The translations under genes and the position numbers were made by a program. Positions 6,666-7,272 of a stretch of 7,272 nt of DNA are shown here, piece by piece. The DNA is from Gemmatimonadota bacterium (GTDB lineage: Bacteria > Gemmatimonadota > Gemmatimonadetes > Palauibacterales > Palauibacteraceae), in contig JAMJQV010000213.1 in NCBI GenBank assembly GCA_023554435.1, positions 1 through 7,272 of the forward strand. The letters are read 5' to 3'. The notes beneath the pieces are model-generated. The model was not told the origin of the DNA and searched no databases. It saw only the letters and a list, made by a program, of their open reading frames with translations. How positions within the stretch are numbered: the stretch's first letter is position 1; every line of letters begins with the position of its first letter.

Positions 6666-7259
6666 TCAGACCAGTAGATAAATGAGTGTGAACAGAACGA
6701 TCCAGACCACGTCGACGAAGTGCCAGTACAGACCGGCGATCTCGACGGTTTCCGCGTTCGCCTGGGTCAGCCGCCCTCGCTGCGCCATGAAGACCAGGCT
6801 CAGGAGCCAGATCACACCCACCGCAACGTGCGCACCGTGGGTCCCCGTCAGCAGGAAGAAGCTGCCGCCGAAAAGGTTCGTCTTGAGGGTCAGCCCCTCA
6901 TGTACGAAATGCGAGAACTCGTAGACCTGGCCGCCCAGGAAGACCAGCCCCAGCAGGGCGGTCATGAACAGCCAGATCTTGCCCCACTTCATGTCTCCCC
7001 TCTGTACGGCCGACAGGGCGAGTACCATCATCAGGCTGCTCATGAGAAGCACGAACGTCGTGACCGTGATGAACGGGATGTTCAGCAGCTCCTCGGGATA
7101 CGGCCCAACCAGGCTCTTTCCACGGTACACCATGTACACGATGATGAGCGAGCCGAAGAGCATGCATTCGGAACCGATGAAGGCCCACATCAGGATCTTC
7201 CGGTTCGGCTGTCCCGTCGCCGAGTGCATTTCCATCGCCGCCGCGTCCGTCTGACTCAC
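6666..7259 (-). CDS. ctaE: Cytochrome c oxidase subunit III
   Basis: A 197-residue haem-copper oxidase subunit III, a non-catalytic core subunit that supports proton uptake and stability of subunit I. Five hydrophobic segments are visible (~21-43, 61-83, 93-114, 131-158, 171-196), the usual number for the short caa3/bo3 form; the mitochondrial type has seven. Conserved features include the TM1 Glu in IGSECMLFG (E31), GQVYEF (110-115), the LTGTHGAHVAVG block (137-148) and YWHFVDVVWIVLF near the C-terminus (178-190). The start is GTG 7259, supported by GAGGAG at a 5-base gap; ATG codons at residues 9 and 11 lack such support. Subunit IV follows 17 bases downstream. Genes for subunits II and I are expected to the right, outside the window. 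The polar first 19 residues are cytoplasmic. The assignment is firm; cytochrome c versus quinol as donor cannot be read from this subunit alone. Confidence 0.93.
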   Translation of the reverse strand: MSQTDAAAMEMHSATGQPNRKILMWAFIGSECMLFGSLIIVYMVYRGKSLVGPYPEELLNIPFITVTTFVLLMSSLMMVLALSAVQRGDMKWGKIWLFMTALLGLVFLGGQVYEFSHFVHEGLTLKTNLFGGSFFLLTGTHGAHVAVGVIWLLSLVFMAQRGRLTQANAETVEIAGLYWHFVDVVWIVLFTLIYLLV

Positions 7260-7264
7260 GCAGT

Positions 7265-7270
7265 CTCCTC
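7265..7270 (-). promoter_or_regulatory. Ribosome binding site for subunit III
   Basis: GAGGAG on the minus strand lies 5 bases before the GTG at 7259. It selects this GTG over the ATG codons 8 and 10 codons further in, and shows the gene is complete at its 5' end. Confidence 0.75.
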
Positions 7271-7272
7271 GT

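Noticed and set aside
1..7272. CRISPR array, transposon ends, tRNA genes, or defence genes
   Set aside because: No regularly spaced repeats, transposase-like frames, tRNA-like cloverleaf sequence or defence-type domains were found by eye. Nearly every base is inside one of seven genes.

Overview
The window is GC-rich, densely packed bacterial chromosomal DNA. It holds seven protein-coding genes, and almost nothing else is left uncovered. The gene families (a stand-alone secreted DUF4159 protein, a DUF192 protein, a winged-helix AAA+ ATPase, caa3-type oxidase subunits), the GTG starts and the compact spacing suggest an aerobic, Gram-negative-type soil or sediment bacterium. Gemmatimonadota or a neighbouring phylum is my best guess. 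That assignment rests on family resemblance from memory, not on a search.

Left half (1-4021, + strand): four genes form one tightly coupled block. They are a DUF192 protein (21-422), an AAA+ ATPase with an N-terminal winged-helix-like domain (412-1797), a polytopic GT-C-like membrane protein (1800-3332) and a secreted DUF4159 protein (3329-4021). Junctions are an 11-base overlap, a 2-base gap and a 4-base GTGA overlap, so the genes are almost certainly co-transcribed and probably translationally coupled. None of the four has an experimentally settled function that I can name. DUF192 proteins and ATPases of this kind are, as I recall, found near Tad/Flp pilus genes, so this may be the tail of a surface-structure locus whose start lies left of the window.

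Right half (7272-4024, - strand): transcription runs right to left. Cytochrome c oxidase subunit III (7259-6666) and subunit IV (6648-6343) form the end of a caa3-type terminal oxidase operon; subunits I and II would be expected to the right of the window. After an 81-base gap comes a heavy-metal P1B-type ATPase (6261-4024). Its transmembrane signature (CPC, a Lys in TM7, an Asp in TM8) points to Zn2+/Cd2+/Pb2+ export, not copper. The gap holds a terminator-like hairpin, a short palindrome and a possible -10/-35 pair placed so that the ATPase mRNA would be leaderless or nearly so. The ATPase therefore probably has its own, possibly metal-responsive, promoter.

The two halves are convergent, with stop codons only 2 bases apart. 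I see no tRNA, rRNA, CRISPR array, insertion sequence or phage gene. The most interesting part is the uncharacterised four-gene block on the left. I do not see clear evidence for a wholly new system.
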